A stretch of 64,000 bases of DNA from Alphaproteobacteria bacterium (GTDB lineage Bacteria > Pseudomonadota > Alphaproteobacteria > RF32 > CAG-239), in assembly GCA_015062285.1 (NCBI GenBank), contig SUUY01000001.1:234880-298879 (forward strand). The letters run 5' to 3'. A program made the position numbers and the translations under genes. Of this stretch, positions 10,411 through 18,735 are shown piece after piece (the stretch's first letter is position 1; the number at the start of each line of letters is the position of its first letter). Below the pieces are notes generated by a model. That model was not told the origin of the DNA. It saw only the letters and a list, made by a program, of their open reading frames with translations, and ran no database searches.

Positions 10411-10763
10411 ATGGAGCTTTGTGTAGCATATCAGGGAGTATATGGGGCGTATTCACACATTGCAGCTAAAGAATGCTATAAGATGGTGGCACGGATTTTT
10501 TGGTTTCTTTGATATTTAAGACAAAAAATCAGCACGCTTTTTTGTACAATGCCTTGGGAGCTTTTGCACAAAATGAAATTAACTTATCTAAGATAGAAAG
10601 TTATATGCCGGAAGGGCGTTTTGTTCCGGCTCAATTTTATGTTGAAATAGAATCTCATCCGGATAGAGATGAATACAAAAAAGCTATAAAACAGCTTGAA
10701 AAATATAGTGATAGCGTTTCTATATTAGGAGTGTATAAAGCTCATTCGTATCGAAGATTATAA
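10411..10763 (+). pseudogene. pheA: Prephenate dehydratase remnant with internal deletion
   Basis: The ATG at 10411 begins MELCVAYQGVYGAYSHIAA, the typical PheA N-terminus (FQGxxGAYSHxA). About 24 codons in, the sequence jumps to the start of the PheA ACT domain (TDFLVSLIFKTKN from about 10491), which continues to the normal C-terminus with EINLSKIESYMPEGRF and LGVYKAH. The two parts are in different frames, and roughly 170 codons holding the catalytic TxF-motif domain are missing. The remaining ACT part is 87 codons. It cannot make phenylpyruvate. Confidence 0.8.
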
Positions 10764-11363
10764 GTTACTGTTTTCGATACTTTTTATGGATTCATCAATT
10801 AATTTGTCTTGGGCCACAGAATCTATTTTTTGCATTAATATTTGCTTTGTTGTTTTAATTGTTTTTGCTGTTGTTATTTGAGAAATCTCTTTTAGAGCGT
10901 TGGCGCGAGATGATTTTATGCGTTCTTTAACTTCTTTTTCTTTTGCCGCCATAGCAGTTTCCATTTTATTTAAGCTTTCTTTTTTCAGAAAGTTAATTTC
11001 TTTTTCAGCGCGAGTTATAATTTCTTGGGCTTCTTGTTTGGCCCTGCGATATTTGCGCTCATATTCAGCCAAAAGTTTTTGAGCATCTTCCTTCAAAATG
11101 GTTGCGTCTTCAATTCTTTTTCCAATTTTACGAGCTCTTTTATATAGCATTATTTTAGTGATGCGAGATATCGGATAGAAAAGTAATAATACAACCAAAA
11201 CAAATGATGCAGCAACCCAAAATTCAGCACTCTGATAAAACACTTCATGGTGTGATTCAATATCATGAGTTGATATCTCAATTGCGTTTACAACACTATC
11301 TGCAGCATTTAATACGGCATTTTGGGTGGCTTCAATCAGTTTGTTTGCTGTTTCGTTTGTCAT
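10758..11363 (-). CDS. atpF: F0F1 ATP synthase subunit b
   Basis: 201 residues. A periplasmic-side N-terminal extension is followed by one membrane helix (FWVAASFVLVVLLLFYPI, about residues 47-65) and a long charged coiled coil forming the peripheral stalk. Together with the b' gene upstream this is the split b/b' arrangement of Alphaproteobacteria. It is the last gene of the F0 operon; its end overlaps the convergent pheA remnant by 6 bases. Confidence 0.9.
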   Translation of the reverse strand: MTNETANKLIEATQNAVLNAADSVVNAIEISTHDIESHHEVFYQSAEFWVAASFVLVVLLLFYPISRITKIMLYKRARKIGKRIEDATILKEDAQKLLAEYERKYRRAKQEAQEIITRAEKEINFLKKESLNKMETAMAAKEKEVKERIKSSRANALKEISQITTAKTIKTTKQILMQKIDSVAQDKLIDESIKSIENSNL

Positions 11364-11369
11364 GGTCTG

Positions 11370-11852
11370 CTAATCTCCATTACTTTCTAAAACAGATTTT
11401 ATATCCTTTGCTGATATTTTAGAAAATCCTAACTTTTTAATTATTTCAGGGACAATCTCTGTTACCATATCATCAATTTGCTCGTGAGCTCTTTTTTTTG
11501 TTGTTGCTATCATTTTTTCGCTTTCAGCAATTTGGCGATTTAGCTCGTTATTTAACTCTGTTTGGCGACGCTCAATGGTTTGATGGAGCTCTTCTTTAGC
11601 TTTGAGAATCGAAAGATTGGCTTCTTCGGTTGCTTTGTGTAGAGCTTCATTGTATTTTTGTAATGATACTTCAACTTTTTGTTTTAGTTTTGCAGCTTCC
11701 TCAAGATCGGCATCAATTTTATTTTTGCGTAAATTTATCATTTCTGCAGTTTTGGGTATAATAAAACGGCTCATGATAAACAACATGCAAAAAAAACTTA
11801 TGCAAAGCCAAAAAAACTGAGATGGAAAAATACTAAAATCAAGTTGCGGCAT
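11370..11852 (-). CDS. atpF': F0F1 ATP synthase subunit b'
   Basis: 160 residues from the ATG at 11852 (MPQLDFSIFPSQFFWL), with AAGGAG about 7 bases upstream. One membrane helix (FFWLCISFFCMLFIMSRFII) is followed by a long coiled coil. MPQLDxxxFPxQxFW is the normal b' start. It partners the b subunit as the second leg of the peripheral stalk. A strong hairpin separates it from atpE. Confidence 0.92.
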   Translation of the reverse strand: MPQLDFSIFPSQFFWLCISFFCMLFIMSRFIIPKTAEMINLRKNKIDADLEEAAKLKQKVEVSLQKYNEALHKATEEANLSILKAKEELHQTIERRQTELNNELNRQIAESEKMIATTKKRAHEQIDDMVTEIVPEIIKKLGFSKISAKDIKSVLESNGD

Positions 11853-11888
11853 CGCAAACTCCTTGTGTTTAATCGTACATAACGTAAT

Positions 11889-11934
11889 CGGAACATGGCA
11901 CAACAGTTTTTTGGCTGTTGTGCGTGTGTTTCCG
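11889..11934 (-). promoter_or_regulatory. Strong intergenic hairpin between atpE and b'
   Basis: GCACAACAG (11898-11906) pairs with CTGTTGTGC (11915-11923), and the outer arms CGGAACA/TGTTTCCG extend the stem. There is no T run on the leftward strand, so it is unlikely to be a simple terminator. It may protect atpE mRNA or partly attenuate transcription, matching the high copy number needed for subunit c. The role is inference. Confidence 0.6.
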
Positions 11935-11950
11935 ACTTGAAACAGGCTTA

Positions 11951-12172
11951 TTAGTTGCCGGTAAGCATTACTAAAGCCACAACTAAAGCATAAAGAGCAA
12001 CAGCTTCAACAGCAGCGAAGCCTGCCCAGCCATAAATATCTACATCTTTTTTTACTTGTGGGTTGCGGCCAACTGTGGAGATGATGGTGGTCCATACTTG
12101 AGAAACGCCCCAAGCTGCTGCCATCATTGACAAAGCGCACATTCCAGCTCCAATATATGCTAACGGTTCCAT
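11951..12172 (-). CDS. atpE: F0F1 ATP synthase subunit c
   Basis: 73 residues from the ATG at 12172 (MEPLAYIGAG). Two membrane helices with the polar loop GRNPQ form the hairpin of the rotor ring. The ion-carrying carboxylate is the Glu in AAVEAVALYALVVAL. Helix 1 has a Gln in GVSQ at the position used by Na+-type rings, but the Ser that follows Glu in those rings is Ala here. Tyr is kept. The same Q/E/A/Y set occurs in proton-driven cyanobacterial rings, so proton use is more likely. Confidence 0.95.
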   Translation of the reverse strand: MEPLAYIGAGMCALSMMAAAWGVSQVWTTIISTVGRNPQVKKDVDIYGWAGFAAVEAVALYALVVALVMLTGN

Positions 12173-12212
12173 GTTTTTTCCTTTCGTAAAGTTAGTAAAA
12201 TAAAGTTTATGT

Positions 12213-12935
12213 TTAGTGTTCGTGCAAAGCATCTCCAAGATAAATACAGCTTAAAACCGTATAAATAAAGGCTTGCAGCAAAGCGATAAATATTTCAAAA
12301 CATACTATGCAGCAATTAAATAAAATCGGGACAATACCAAAGATCCCCAAAGCAGCAACGAATCCTGCTATTATTTTTAGCATAATGTGTCCTACGGTCA
12401 TGTTGGCAACAAGACGAACCGTAAGACTAAATGGTTTTGATAAAAAAGAAATCATTTCAATAGGTATAATTAAAGGGGCCAAAGCTAAAGGAATGCCTTT
12501 GGGTAAAAAAGTTCGTAACCAGCCTATTTTCTTTTTCTTAATGCCGATAATTATGTTAAAGACAAGAGCAATTATTGATAGGCTGCCAACAGCTGTTAAG
12601 TGTGATGTAAACGTGAATGCGTACGGAAATAAGCCTAAAAGGTTTCCAAATGCGACAAATGTGAACAAACAGAAAATGAACGGAAAATATTTTAATCCTT
12701 CTGTTCCTACGTTTTCTTTCAATAGTGAATGAATAAATTCATACAAAACCTCAGGAATTGACTGGGCTATTTGTGGAACTAAGGTTCTTTTGCGCAAACA
12801 TAAACCCAATAGAATCGTGGAGCAAACAACCGCCAGCACCATAAAAAGGGCGGAATTAGTGAAAGATATGTCAACCCCTCCGATTTGAATCGGAATGAGA
12901 GGTTTTACAACAAATTGTTCCATAGGATTTGCCAC
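12213..12935 (-). CDS. atpB: F0F1 ATP synthase subunit a
   Basis: 240 residues starting at GTG 12935 (ANPMEQFVVKPLIP), which matches the alphaproteobacterial start MANPIxQFxxK and has AAGGAG 8 bases upstream. Five to six membrane helices. The proton-channel helix contains the essential Arg in SLTVRLVANMTVGH, and the last helix has FIALLQAFIYTVLSCIYL. It lies between atpI and atpE. Confidence 0.95.
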   Translation of the reverse strand: MANPMEQFVVKPLIPIQIGGVDISFTNSALFMVLAVVCSTILLGLCLRKRTLVPQIAQSIPEVLYEFIHSLLKENVGTEGLKYFPFIFCLFTFVAFGNLLGLFPYAFTFTSHLTAVGSLSIIALVFNIIIGIKKKKIGWLRTFLPKGIPLALAPLIIPIEMISFLSKPFSLTVRLVANMTVGHIMLKIIAGFVAALGIFGIVPILFNCCIVCFEIFIALLQAFIYTVLSCIYLGDALHEH

Positions 12936-12940
12936 TAATT

Positions 12941-13246
12941 TTACTCCTTGAATTTTTGTTCTTCTGTCTTGGCAAACCGGTAAACGTTTAATATTCCGGC
13001 TCCACCACCTAAAAACATAAATAAAATCAGAAGCCAAGGTTTAGTGGTTAGCATATTGTCTAGCATATATCCTATTCCAGCTCCAACCAAAACTCCAGAC
13101 AGCATTTCTACTCCAATCCTAAGCCCTTTTTTTGATGCTTTAGAAAACTCGGACTCTGGTCTGTCTTTTCTTAGAATTTCTTCCCTTTGCTTGAGTTCAG
13201 AAATGCGCTCTTCTAGTTTTTTTATGTCTTCAGGTGTCTTTTCCAT
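12941..13246 (-). CDS. atpI: ATP synthase protein I
   Basis: 101 residues. A charged coiled-coil N-terminus is followed by two membrane helices (GVEMLSGVLVGAGIGYMLD and LLILFMFLGGGAGILNVYR), typical of AtpI, which helps assemble the c-ring. First gene of the F0 operon. It ends 5 bases before the atpB GTG, and the atpB ribosome site lies in its last codons. Confidence 0.88.
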   Translation of the reverse strand: MEKTPEDIKKLEERISELKQREEILRKDRPESEFSKASKKGLRIGVEMLSGVLVGAGIGYMLDNMLTTKPWLLILFMFLGGGAGILNVYRFAKTEEQKFKE

Positions 13247-13259
13247 TCCTAAACTTTAC

Positions 13260-13265
13260 ATTATA
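13260..13265 (-). promoter_or_regulatory. Candidate -10 box of the F0 operon
   Basis: TATAAT on the leftward strand, 14 bases upstream of the atpI start at 13246. No convincing -35 box at the normal distance. If used, it would give a very short leader. Confidence 0.3.
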
Positions 13266-13293
13266 AAATGTTAAGTAGTTGTTAAAAAGGACA

Positions 13294-14040
13294 TTATTTT
13301 TTATCTTGAGAAGCTATTTCTGCCAGTTTTGATTCAATTATATCTTTGAATGAGTTGTATGGTTTTAGTCCGGCAATGAATTCATTATGGCCATTCCAAC
13401 TAATCACAAATGATGGAGTGCCTCTTATGCCTAAAGTTGATATTGCATTTTGGCGGTTTGAAATTATTTCTCGTGCATTATCATCGTTGTGCAAGCAAGA
13501 ATCTGTTTTATTTTCAGGAACACCATATAAAACAGCGTATTGCTTTAAGACTTTTTGTGGGTCTCTGTTTAATCCCCAACGGCGTTGTTTTTTGAAGAGC
13601 ATTTCTATAAATTCAAAATATTTATCTGAAGGAACACATTCTGCCAAAAGAGCAGCATCCATAGATGCTTTATCGGCAGGCAAGGGGATAAAGGAAACTT
13701 TTAGAAGACCCTTGTCAATAAATTCTGATTGAAGTTTGGGGAGAATCTGTAAATGAAAATCAGCGCAGTGAGAACAACCGAAAGATGAATATTCGTATAA
13801 AGTAACAGGAGCATCCGGAGATCCTACAGTATGGTTAGTTGGAAAAACACTGTTGTCAGGGATGACCGGTGTTGAAGCCAATATATCATCTTGGGCGCTT
13901 GCCTGTCTCATTAACACAATTTGACCATCGTCTTGTATGACAAAGCCCTTTCCGCTCAGATACATTCCTCCGGTCATGAAAAAAACAACTACTGCAGCTA
14001 CAGTAAAGCTGATGTTTTTTATTATGCGTTCAAATTTCAT
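13294..14040 (-). CDS. Periplasmic DsbA-family thiol oxidoreductase
   Basis: 248 residues from the ATG at 14040, overlapping the upstream gene by 11 bases. An N-terminal membrane or signal segment (FTVAAVVVFFMTGGMYLSG) precedes a thioredoxin fold with the redox motif GCSHC (about residue 96) and the cis-proline loop RGTPSFVI. Resembles the BdbD/DsbA_2 type found in Alphaproteobacteria, which oxidises or isomerises disulfides of exported proteins. Downstream of the DciA-like gene, as in many Alphaproteobacteria. Confidence 0.88.
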   Translation of the reverse strand: MKFERIIKNISFTVAAVVVFFMTGGMYLSGKGFVIQDDGQIVLMRQASAQDDILASTPVIPDNSVFPTNHTVGSPDAPVTLYEYSSFGCSHCADFHLQILPKLQSEFIDKGLLKVSFIPLPADKASMDAALLAECVPSDKYFEFIEMLFKKQRRWGLNRDPQKVLKQYAVLYGVPENKTDSCLHNDDNAREIISNRQNAISTLGIRGTPSFVISWNGHNEFIAGLKPYNSFKDIIESKLAEIASQDKK

Positions 14041-14569
14041 TTTGTTTTTTTTCCTTATTGTTGCTAACAACGCGTTTGCCCAAACTTACAATGCGATTTT
14101 TCAGGTCTTGGTTGTTTATGTCTTTACTTAAGTCTATAATATAATTTTCTTCTTCTGTGGTTACAAGATTTTTTTGGATATTCCCCACATCTTCGATGTC
14201 TTTTATCGGAAAGTTTATATTTTGTGTGATTTTTATTGAGGATACGGCATTATATCCTAAAAAACTGTTTATTTTGCTTAAAATAAGTTTTTCTCTATGT
14301 TGAAGTTCTAAAGCGAATGCTCCTCCCGGAACTTCTATTTGGATAGTGCCACCTTGTTTTGAACCCTTAGGATATGAGATTCCAATGGGTAAGGTATATT
14401 CAGCCATGTCTCCGGCAATATCATTCCAGTTTGACAGTAAGTCAATTTCACTAAAACCATTTGAACCAAGTAAATTTTTTGCTAAAGGTTTTAGCATCTT
14501 GCCAACCGCAAGGAGATCATGTGTGCGGCGTTCTTCAGATATAAATGTTTTTGTGCTGTTTTTTTTCAT
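14030..14569 (-). CDS. DUF721 / DciA-like protein
   Basis: 179 residues. The DUF721 core includes LLSNWNDIAGDMAEYTLP and LELQHREKLILSKINSFLGYNAVSSIKI. DciA is the widespread loader of the replicative helicase DnaB in bacteria without DnaC. Here the C-terminal tail is divergent, so the loader role is inferred from the family. Coupled with the DsbA-like gene downstream and divergent from fliO. Confidence 0.8.
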   Translation of the reverse strand: MKKNSTKTFISEERRTHDLLAVGKMLKPLAKNLLGSNGFSEIDLLSNWNDIAGDMAEYTLPIGISYPKGSKQGGTIQIEVPGGAFALELQHREKLILSKINSFLGYNAVSSIKITQNINFPIKDIEDVGNIQKNLVTTEEENYIIDLSKDINNQDLKNRIVSLGKRVVSNNKEKKQNEI

Positions 14570-14666
14570 GAGCCAAATCTAGCAAACAATATTAACAAGG
14601 GCAAGCCTTTTGTTGACCTTTGAATGTTTTTACGACTATAATTACAAAAAAATATGGAGATTTATG

Positions 14667-14960
14667 ATGGAATGGTATCAGATTCTGCAAGCGGTATTGT
14701 CTTTGGTATTTGTAATAGGGTTATTGCTGCTGGTGTTGTGGACTTTTAAATACTGTGAGCAAAAAGGATTAAAGTGTAAGTTAGTAAAAAAATTACGTAA
14801 TGGACAACGTCTTGCTGTTTTGGAAAAAAGAAATATTGATGCTAAAAACCAGTTGGTCTTGGTGCGAATTGATAATGAGGAATATGCTTTGCTTGTGGGA
14901 GGTAATTCTTCACTTTTGTTGAAAACTAATTTATTGTCCGGAAATAAAAATGATGAATAG
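14667..14960 (+). CDS. fliO: Flagellar export protein FliO
   Basis: 97 residues from the ATG at 14667 (GGAG at 14656-14659; an ATG at 14664 is the alternative). One membrane helix (LQAVLSLVFVIGLLLLVLWTF) is followed by a FliO-like soluble part (LRNGQRLAVLEKRNIDAKNQLVLVRIDNEEYALLVGG). FliO assists assembly of FliP in the flagellar export gate. Its end overlaps the fliP start by 11 bases. Confidence 0.85.
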   Translation: MEWYQILQAVLSLVFVIGLLLLVLWTFKYCEQKGLKCKLVKKLRNGQRLAVLEKRNIDAKNQLVLVRIDNEEYALLVGGNSSLLLKTNLLSGNKNDE

Positions 14961-15696
14961 AAGAAAGTTACTTGGTTTATTTGTTTTTGTAGTGGTTATG
15001 CTGGTTTCTTTTTCAGCGGCAGCACAAAGTTTAAGCGTGAATTTATCAGATGCTCCCAGTGGAACGGCTACCGGACGAATATTTAGCGTTTTAGCTTTAA
15101 TTACGGTGTTGTCTCTTGCTCCATCCATTCTTATTATGATGACTTCGTTTACACGTATTGCGGTTGTGTTCTCAATAACTCGTACAGCGTTATCTACAAA
15201 TACTTCTCCTTCTAATATGGTGTTGGTTTCTTTGGCTTTGTTTTTGACAATGTTTGTAATGGCTCCAACTATAGAAAAATCGTGGGAAGAGGGTTTAAAG
15301 CCAATGATTGATGAAAAAATTGAGACTGCAGAAGGACTAGAAAAGGCTATGAACCCCTTGAAGAGTTTTATGGTTAGGAATACCAGAGAAAAAGACCTGA
15401 TGCTGTTTAGCGATTTAAGCGGTGAAAAGAAAGAAGAAAAAGCAGAAGGCGTATCTTTTAAGGTTGTGGTTCCGGCATTTATGATTAGTGAGTTACGTCG
15501 AGCATTTGAAATAGGATTTTTAATTTATGTACCATTTTTGATTATAGATATGGTAATTGCTTCTGTTTTGATGTCAATGGGTATGATGATGCTTCCACCC
15601 TCGGTGTTGGCTTTGCCGTTTAAGGTGATATTTTTTGTTTTGATTGACGGTTGGTATTTATTAGCCGGTAGTTTAATTAATAGTTTTAACGGATAG
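14950..15696 (+). CDS. fliP: Flagellar export gate protein FliP
   Basis: 248 residues with a cleavable signal peptide (VVVMLVSFSAAAQS), as is usual for FliP. The family motifs LAPSILIMMTSFTRI, VPAFMISELRRAFEIGFLIYVPFLIIDMV and SMGMMMLPP are intact. FliP, FliQ and FliR build the core of the type III export gate; fliQ and fliR are not here. It starts at ATG 14950 inside fliO. Confidence 0.95.
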   Translation: MMNRRKLLGLFVFVVVMLVSFSAAAQSLSVNLSDAPSGTATGRIFSVLALITVLSLAPSILIMMTSFTRIAVVFSITRTALSTNTSPSNMVLVSLALFLTMFVMAPTIEKSWEEGLKPMIDEKIETAEGLEKAMNPLKSFMVRNTREKDLMLFSDLSGEKKEEKAEGVSFKVVVPAFMISELRRAFEIGFLIYVPFLIIDMVIASVLMSMGMMMLPPSVLALPFKVIFFVLIDGWYLLAGSLINSFNG

Positions 15697-15697
15697 T

Positions 15698-16096
15698 TTA
15701 TTTACCTTGCGATGATAACTCGAAGAGTTTTAGGCGTATATAGTCTCTGCGGCTCTGGGGTAGTTTATCTTGGAGTAAGTAGTCTTCCAACAGGGTTCGT
15801 ATTTCCGGGGCATATTTGGGTCTGCCTAAAGCAATATTAGCGATGGCATGCGCAGCAGCTCTAAATATTTGGTCGTCTTCTACTTGTAGTTGTTTTGCGA
15901 GAATTTGGTAGGGAGGGGTATAAGTGTCTTTTTTCTTTAGTAGGCTGAAATCATAAGAGTTTTTTTGGATTTTTTGAGCGATTTTTTCGGATATGTCATT
16001 ATCTTTGGTTTTTGCTCGCCAAATGATATTGCGTCCGCTTTGAGCTACTAGTTTTTTTATTTTTGCAATGATTCTTGATTTGGTGTTTTCTATCAT
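15698..16096 (-). CDS. Hypothetical protein
   Basis: 132 residues, basic N-terminal half, no signal or membrane segment. Helical C-terminus with QIFRAAAHAIANIALGRPKYAPEIRTLLEDYLL, which has a HEAT-like look but only one repeat. No family recognised. Convergent with fliP (stop codons two bases apart) and 12 bases downstream of the membrane-protein gene 16109-16525, so probably co-transcribed with it. Confidence 0.65.
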   Translation of the reverse strand: MIENTKSRIIAKIKKLVAQSGRNIIWRAKTKDNDISEKIAQKIQKNSYDFSLLKKKDTYTPPYQILAKQLQVEDDQIFRAAAHAIANIALGRPKYAPEIRTLLEDYLLQDKLPQSRRDYIRLKLFELSSQGK

Positions 16097-16108
16097 GATA
16101 GGCTCGAA

Positions 16109-16525
16109 CTATTGATTAGTGAAATGTATGTATTTTTTGTATTTATTAATTACTTTTTGGACTTCTGCCATCAAGCCTGTTTTTTCTTCGCAAGTTTTGC
16201 TTTCATCATTCCATATTCCGCCTTTTTCTTCACATTCAATACGTGGCCTGTTGGTATATTGGTAGTATGCATAAAAAATGCCGCCGGCAAGGATTATTAA
16301 TAAGAGCAGAATAATCAAATGTTTAAGGATAAACAAAATAATCCATGCAGCAATAAAGGCTAATACAATCAATTTATTTAAGTCTGGATCTGCTTGTAAT
16401 ATGTAAGCCTTGAAGCCGAAATATAAAATACCGGCAAGACATATTGCAGAAATTGGTGATTTGAAGGGCCATAATAAAATTTTTTTTAGCAAATTCGGTT
16501 TTTGATTTTCTTGATTTTCACTCAT
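16109..16525 (-). CDS. Small membrane protein, unknown function
   Basis: 138 residues with three predicted membrane helices (AICLAGILYFGFKAYIL; LIVLAFIAAWIILFIL; IILLLLIILAGGIFYAYY), followed by a short outside or periplasmic tail with the motif CEEKGGIWNDESKTCEE. Such CxxxGGxW(x)nC loops occur in small exported proteins and suggest a disulfide. No function known. Confidence 0.7.
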   Translation of the reverse strand: MSENQENQKPNLLKKILLWPFKSPISAICLAGILYFGFKAYILQADPDLNKLIVLAFIAAWIILFILKHLIILLLLIILAGGIFYAYYQYTNRPRIECEEKGGIWNDESKTCEEKTGLMAEVQKVINKYKKYIHFTNQ

Positions 16526-16656
16526 GTTTGCTCTCCTTTTTTGTTACGTTAATCTATACAGAGACAGTTGGCAAGTAAAAATAGTTTTTAATTAAATATT
16601 AAAAAATATACTATTTAATAATTTGTAAAGGTGTACTATTTGTGAAAGGAACTAAA

Positions 16657-17970
16657 ATGGACAAAATTATTGCTTTTGCGTTAGGAACTCAAGCTGCAGG
16701 TGAAATAAATCAGATTAAAGGTGCATTTGGAGCAATACAGGAACTAACGGGAGATAGTTTTGATGTTGATGATGCTTTTTTACTACCGGCAGATGTTAAA
16801 TCCGTTGATGATTTGCGTAGAAAAATGTTATTTTCAGAATATAGTTCTTATAATAAATTTAAAGCGGATATATATGGTTGTTTAGATACTTATATGAAAA
16901 AATCTAAAATTATTCCGAGAATATTTGTCGTTGCATATTCTCAAGCAGAAAATGAATATGCAGGAAGTAATGTTGATGCTGTGTGTAGAGCAGTTAAAGA
17001 ATATTATGATGAAAACAAGTTGGGGTTTATACTTACTTCGGTATTAACCAGTAAATTACATAAATACAAATATGTTGATTTAGTTAATGCACCAAAACAT
17101 TTGCTTACTTTAAATTCTCGAATTAGGTATTTGCAGCATAAAAGTATAAAAAAGAGAGCGTTAATAACCGTAGGGACGATTAATAATTTTTCTTTGCAAA
17201 AGGTTAAGCAAAAAAAAGAAGACCTGATGAATATGATTAAAAAATATTCTCGAAATGCAGAGCTTAAGCCAGCAGTGCAAAAGTTAAAAGATTTTTGTAA
17301 AGCTGAAAAAAGAGTGGTATTTTGCTTGGGCGGAAGAGTGAATGGAAGTGAAGTAATTTTTGATGTGAATTATGCAGGGAAGCTTCTTTCTGATGCAGAA
17401 AAATTGACTCGTATCGGCTATAATGTTGTTTTTTGTAATGGTCCTCGTACTCCAAATGATGTTACAGATTATTTGTATGAAAAAACTTTAAATAATTCAA
17501 AAATTTTGTTCCAAAACTGTAAGAAGATAGCAGAAGACGATTCTGAACGAACTATCAGCAGTTGGCGTATATATTCAGGGCGCAATGAAGAAAAATTCAA
17601 GGTATTAGAAAAAATGGGTAATATTTATCCAGGTGTTCTTGGTTTTGAAAATACGTTAGTTGTTCATACTTTTGATTCGTATTCATCGTGTGAAACTGCA
17701 GGGGCTGCAATACCGACTGCTATTAGCTCGCAAGGATTATATATTGATCCTAATGTCAGATATGATTGTCATAATTTACAAAAATTGCTATGTCCTAAGT
17801 ATGCAATTGATTGGGATGATTTTGTAAATATGGCTTGTAATATGAAAATTGAACCTAAAGATCTGAACCCATTGGTTTTATCCAGTCCGTTGAGAGTGTT
17901 TGCAGAGACATGCCTTAACAGAATTATATCCATGGGCAAGAGAAAAATCACAAAAAAGAAAATCAATTAA
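16657..17970 (+). CDS. ELM1-like nucleoside-diphosphate-sugar-type protein, divergent
   Basis: 437 residues from the ATG at 16657 (AAAGGA 6 bases upstream). The C-terminal half has the pattern of the ELM1/GtrOC1 group: VVFCLGGRVNGSEVIFDVNYA, then NVVFCNGPRTPNDVTDYLYE (compare SRRTP), then HTFDSYSSCETAGAAIPTAI (compare TxDSxSMxSEA). That group resembles GT-B glycosyltransferases. The N-terminal half is unlike the family. Substrate unknown; glycosyltransferase-like activity is inference. Confidence 0.5.
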   Translation: MDKIIAFALGTQAAGEINQIKGAFGAIQELTGDSFDVDDAFLLPADVKSVDDLRRKMLFSEYSSYNKFKADIYGCLDTYMKKSKIIPRIFVVAYSQAENEYAGSNVDAVCRAVKEYYDENKLGFILTSVLTSKLHKYKYVDLVNAPKHLLTLNSRIRYLQHKSIKKRALITVGTINNFSLQKVKQKKEDLMNMIKKYSRNAELKPAVQKLKDFCKAEKRVVFCLGGRVNGSEVIFDVNYAGKLLSDAEKLTRIGYNVVFCNGPRTPNDVTDYLYEKTLNNSKILFQNCKKIAEDDSERTISSWRIYSGRNEEKFKVLEKMGNIYPGVLGFENTLVVHTFDSYSSCETAGAAIPTAISSQGLYIDPNVRYDCHNLQKLLCPKYAIDWDDFVNMACNMKIEPKDLNPLVLSSPLRVFAETCLNRIISMGKRKITKKKIN

Positions 17971-17977
17971 TTTCTTT

Positions 17978-18625
17978 TTATAGCCAAGGTTTAATATCTG
18001 CCACTATTTTAGCTACTAAGCTTTCCGGATCGGTTTTGTTTTCTTCTTTTGTTATATTTATGATAGCAGATACGGAATTGTTATTATGACATAGGGCTAA
18101 TGTTTTTAATATGCCGGCAGCAACTAAAGCTTCGGTTAAATTTGATGAGGTTAATGTCAGACAATTGTCGCCACGGTCAAGATTTATTATTATCTGATTG
18201 TTGGTGTAGTTTTGTTTTATATTTAAGCCTAAATACCCCATGTTTCCTATTTCTTTGTATATTGAAGAGCCATCCTCTTTCGAAAGGTTGATTACAAATT
18301 TTAGGGCGATAGTAAGAGCAACAAAAGGGTTGTAAGTTGCGAGTGCTTGAGTCTTATCGGCAACCTTGAATACGATAGCTTCGAGCTTTGTTTCTTGAAG
18401 GCAGGATTCAACAAACAAAGCGACAGCAAACCAATTGCTGGAAAATTTAGCACAAATATTGCGGATTATAACGATTCTGTTGTTTGAATATCGGATAAAA
18501 AAATCTTTGGCTATTTGGCGATATTCTTCCCACGAATTAGCCTCTGTTGTGTTTATTGTATATACAGGGCGTTCTTCGTTTAAAAATTCGTTTCCATCGT
18601 TGCTATCAAGGACAATCTCAATCAT
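17978..18625 (-). CDS. Hypothetical protein
   Basis: 215 residues, soluble, no signal peptide. The C-terminal half has an alternating strand-helix pattern (IIINLDRGDNCLTLTSSNLTEALVAAGILKTLALC). No motif or family recognised. Convergent with the ELM1-like gene, with 7 bases between stops, and transcribed in the same direction as the hydrogenase operon but separated from it by a terminator. Confidence 0.6.
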   Translation of the reverse strand: MIEIVLDSNDGNEFLNEERPVYTINTTEANSWEEYRQIAKDFFIRYSNNRIVIIRNICAKFSSNWFAVALFVESCLQETKLEAIVFKVADKTQALATYNPFVALTIALKFVINLSKEDGSSIYKEIGNMGYLGLNIKQNYTNNQIIINLDRGDNCLTLTSSNLTEALVAAGILKTLALCHNNNSVSAIINITKEENKTDPESLVAKIVADIKPWL

Positions 18626-18696
18626 AACATCTCTCTATTTGAAATTACAACGGCAGATATAAAAGCATATTTTGAGTATATTGTCAAATATTAGCT

Positions 18697-18730
18697 AAAA
18701 AAACTCCGACATTTTAGTGTCGGAGTTTTT
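18697..18730. terminator. Terminator after the hydrogenase operon
   Basis: AAAACTCCGACA (18700-18711) pairs with TGTCGGAGTTTT (18718-18729), with T runs on both strands. It lies 6 bases beyond the stop of the last hydrogenase gene. Confidence 0.85.
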
Positions 18731-18735
18731 AAAAA

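Noticed and set aside
10411..10763. pheA as a functional short fusion of N-terminus and ACT domain
   Set aside because: The two parts are in different frames, and the N-terminal frame stops after 33 codons.
11951..12172. Sodium-driven ATP synthase
   Set aside because: The Ser or Thr that follows the ion-binding Glu in sodium rings is Ala, so the site is incomplete.
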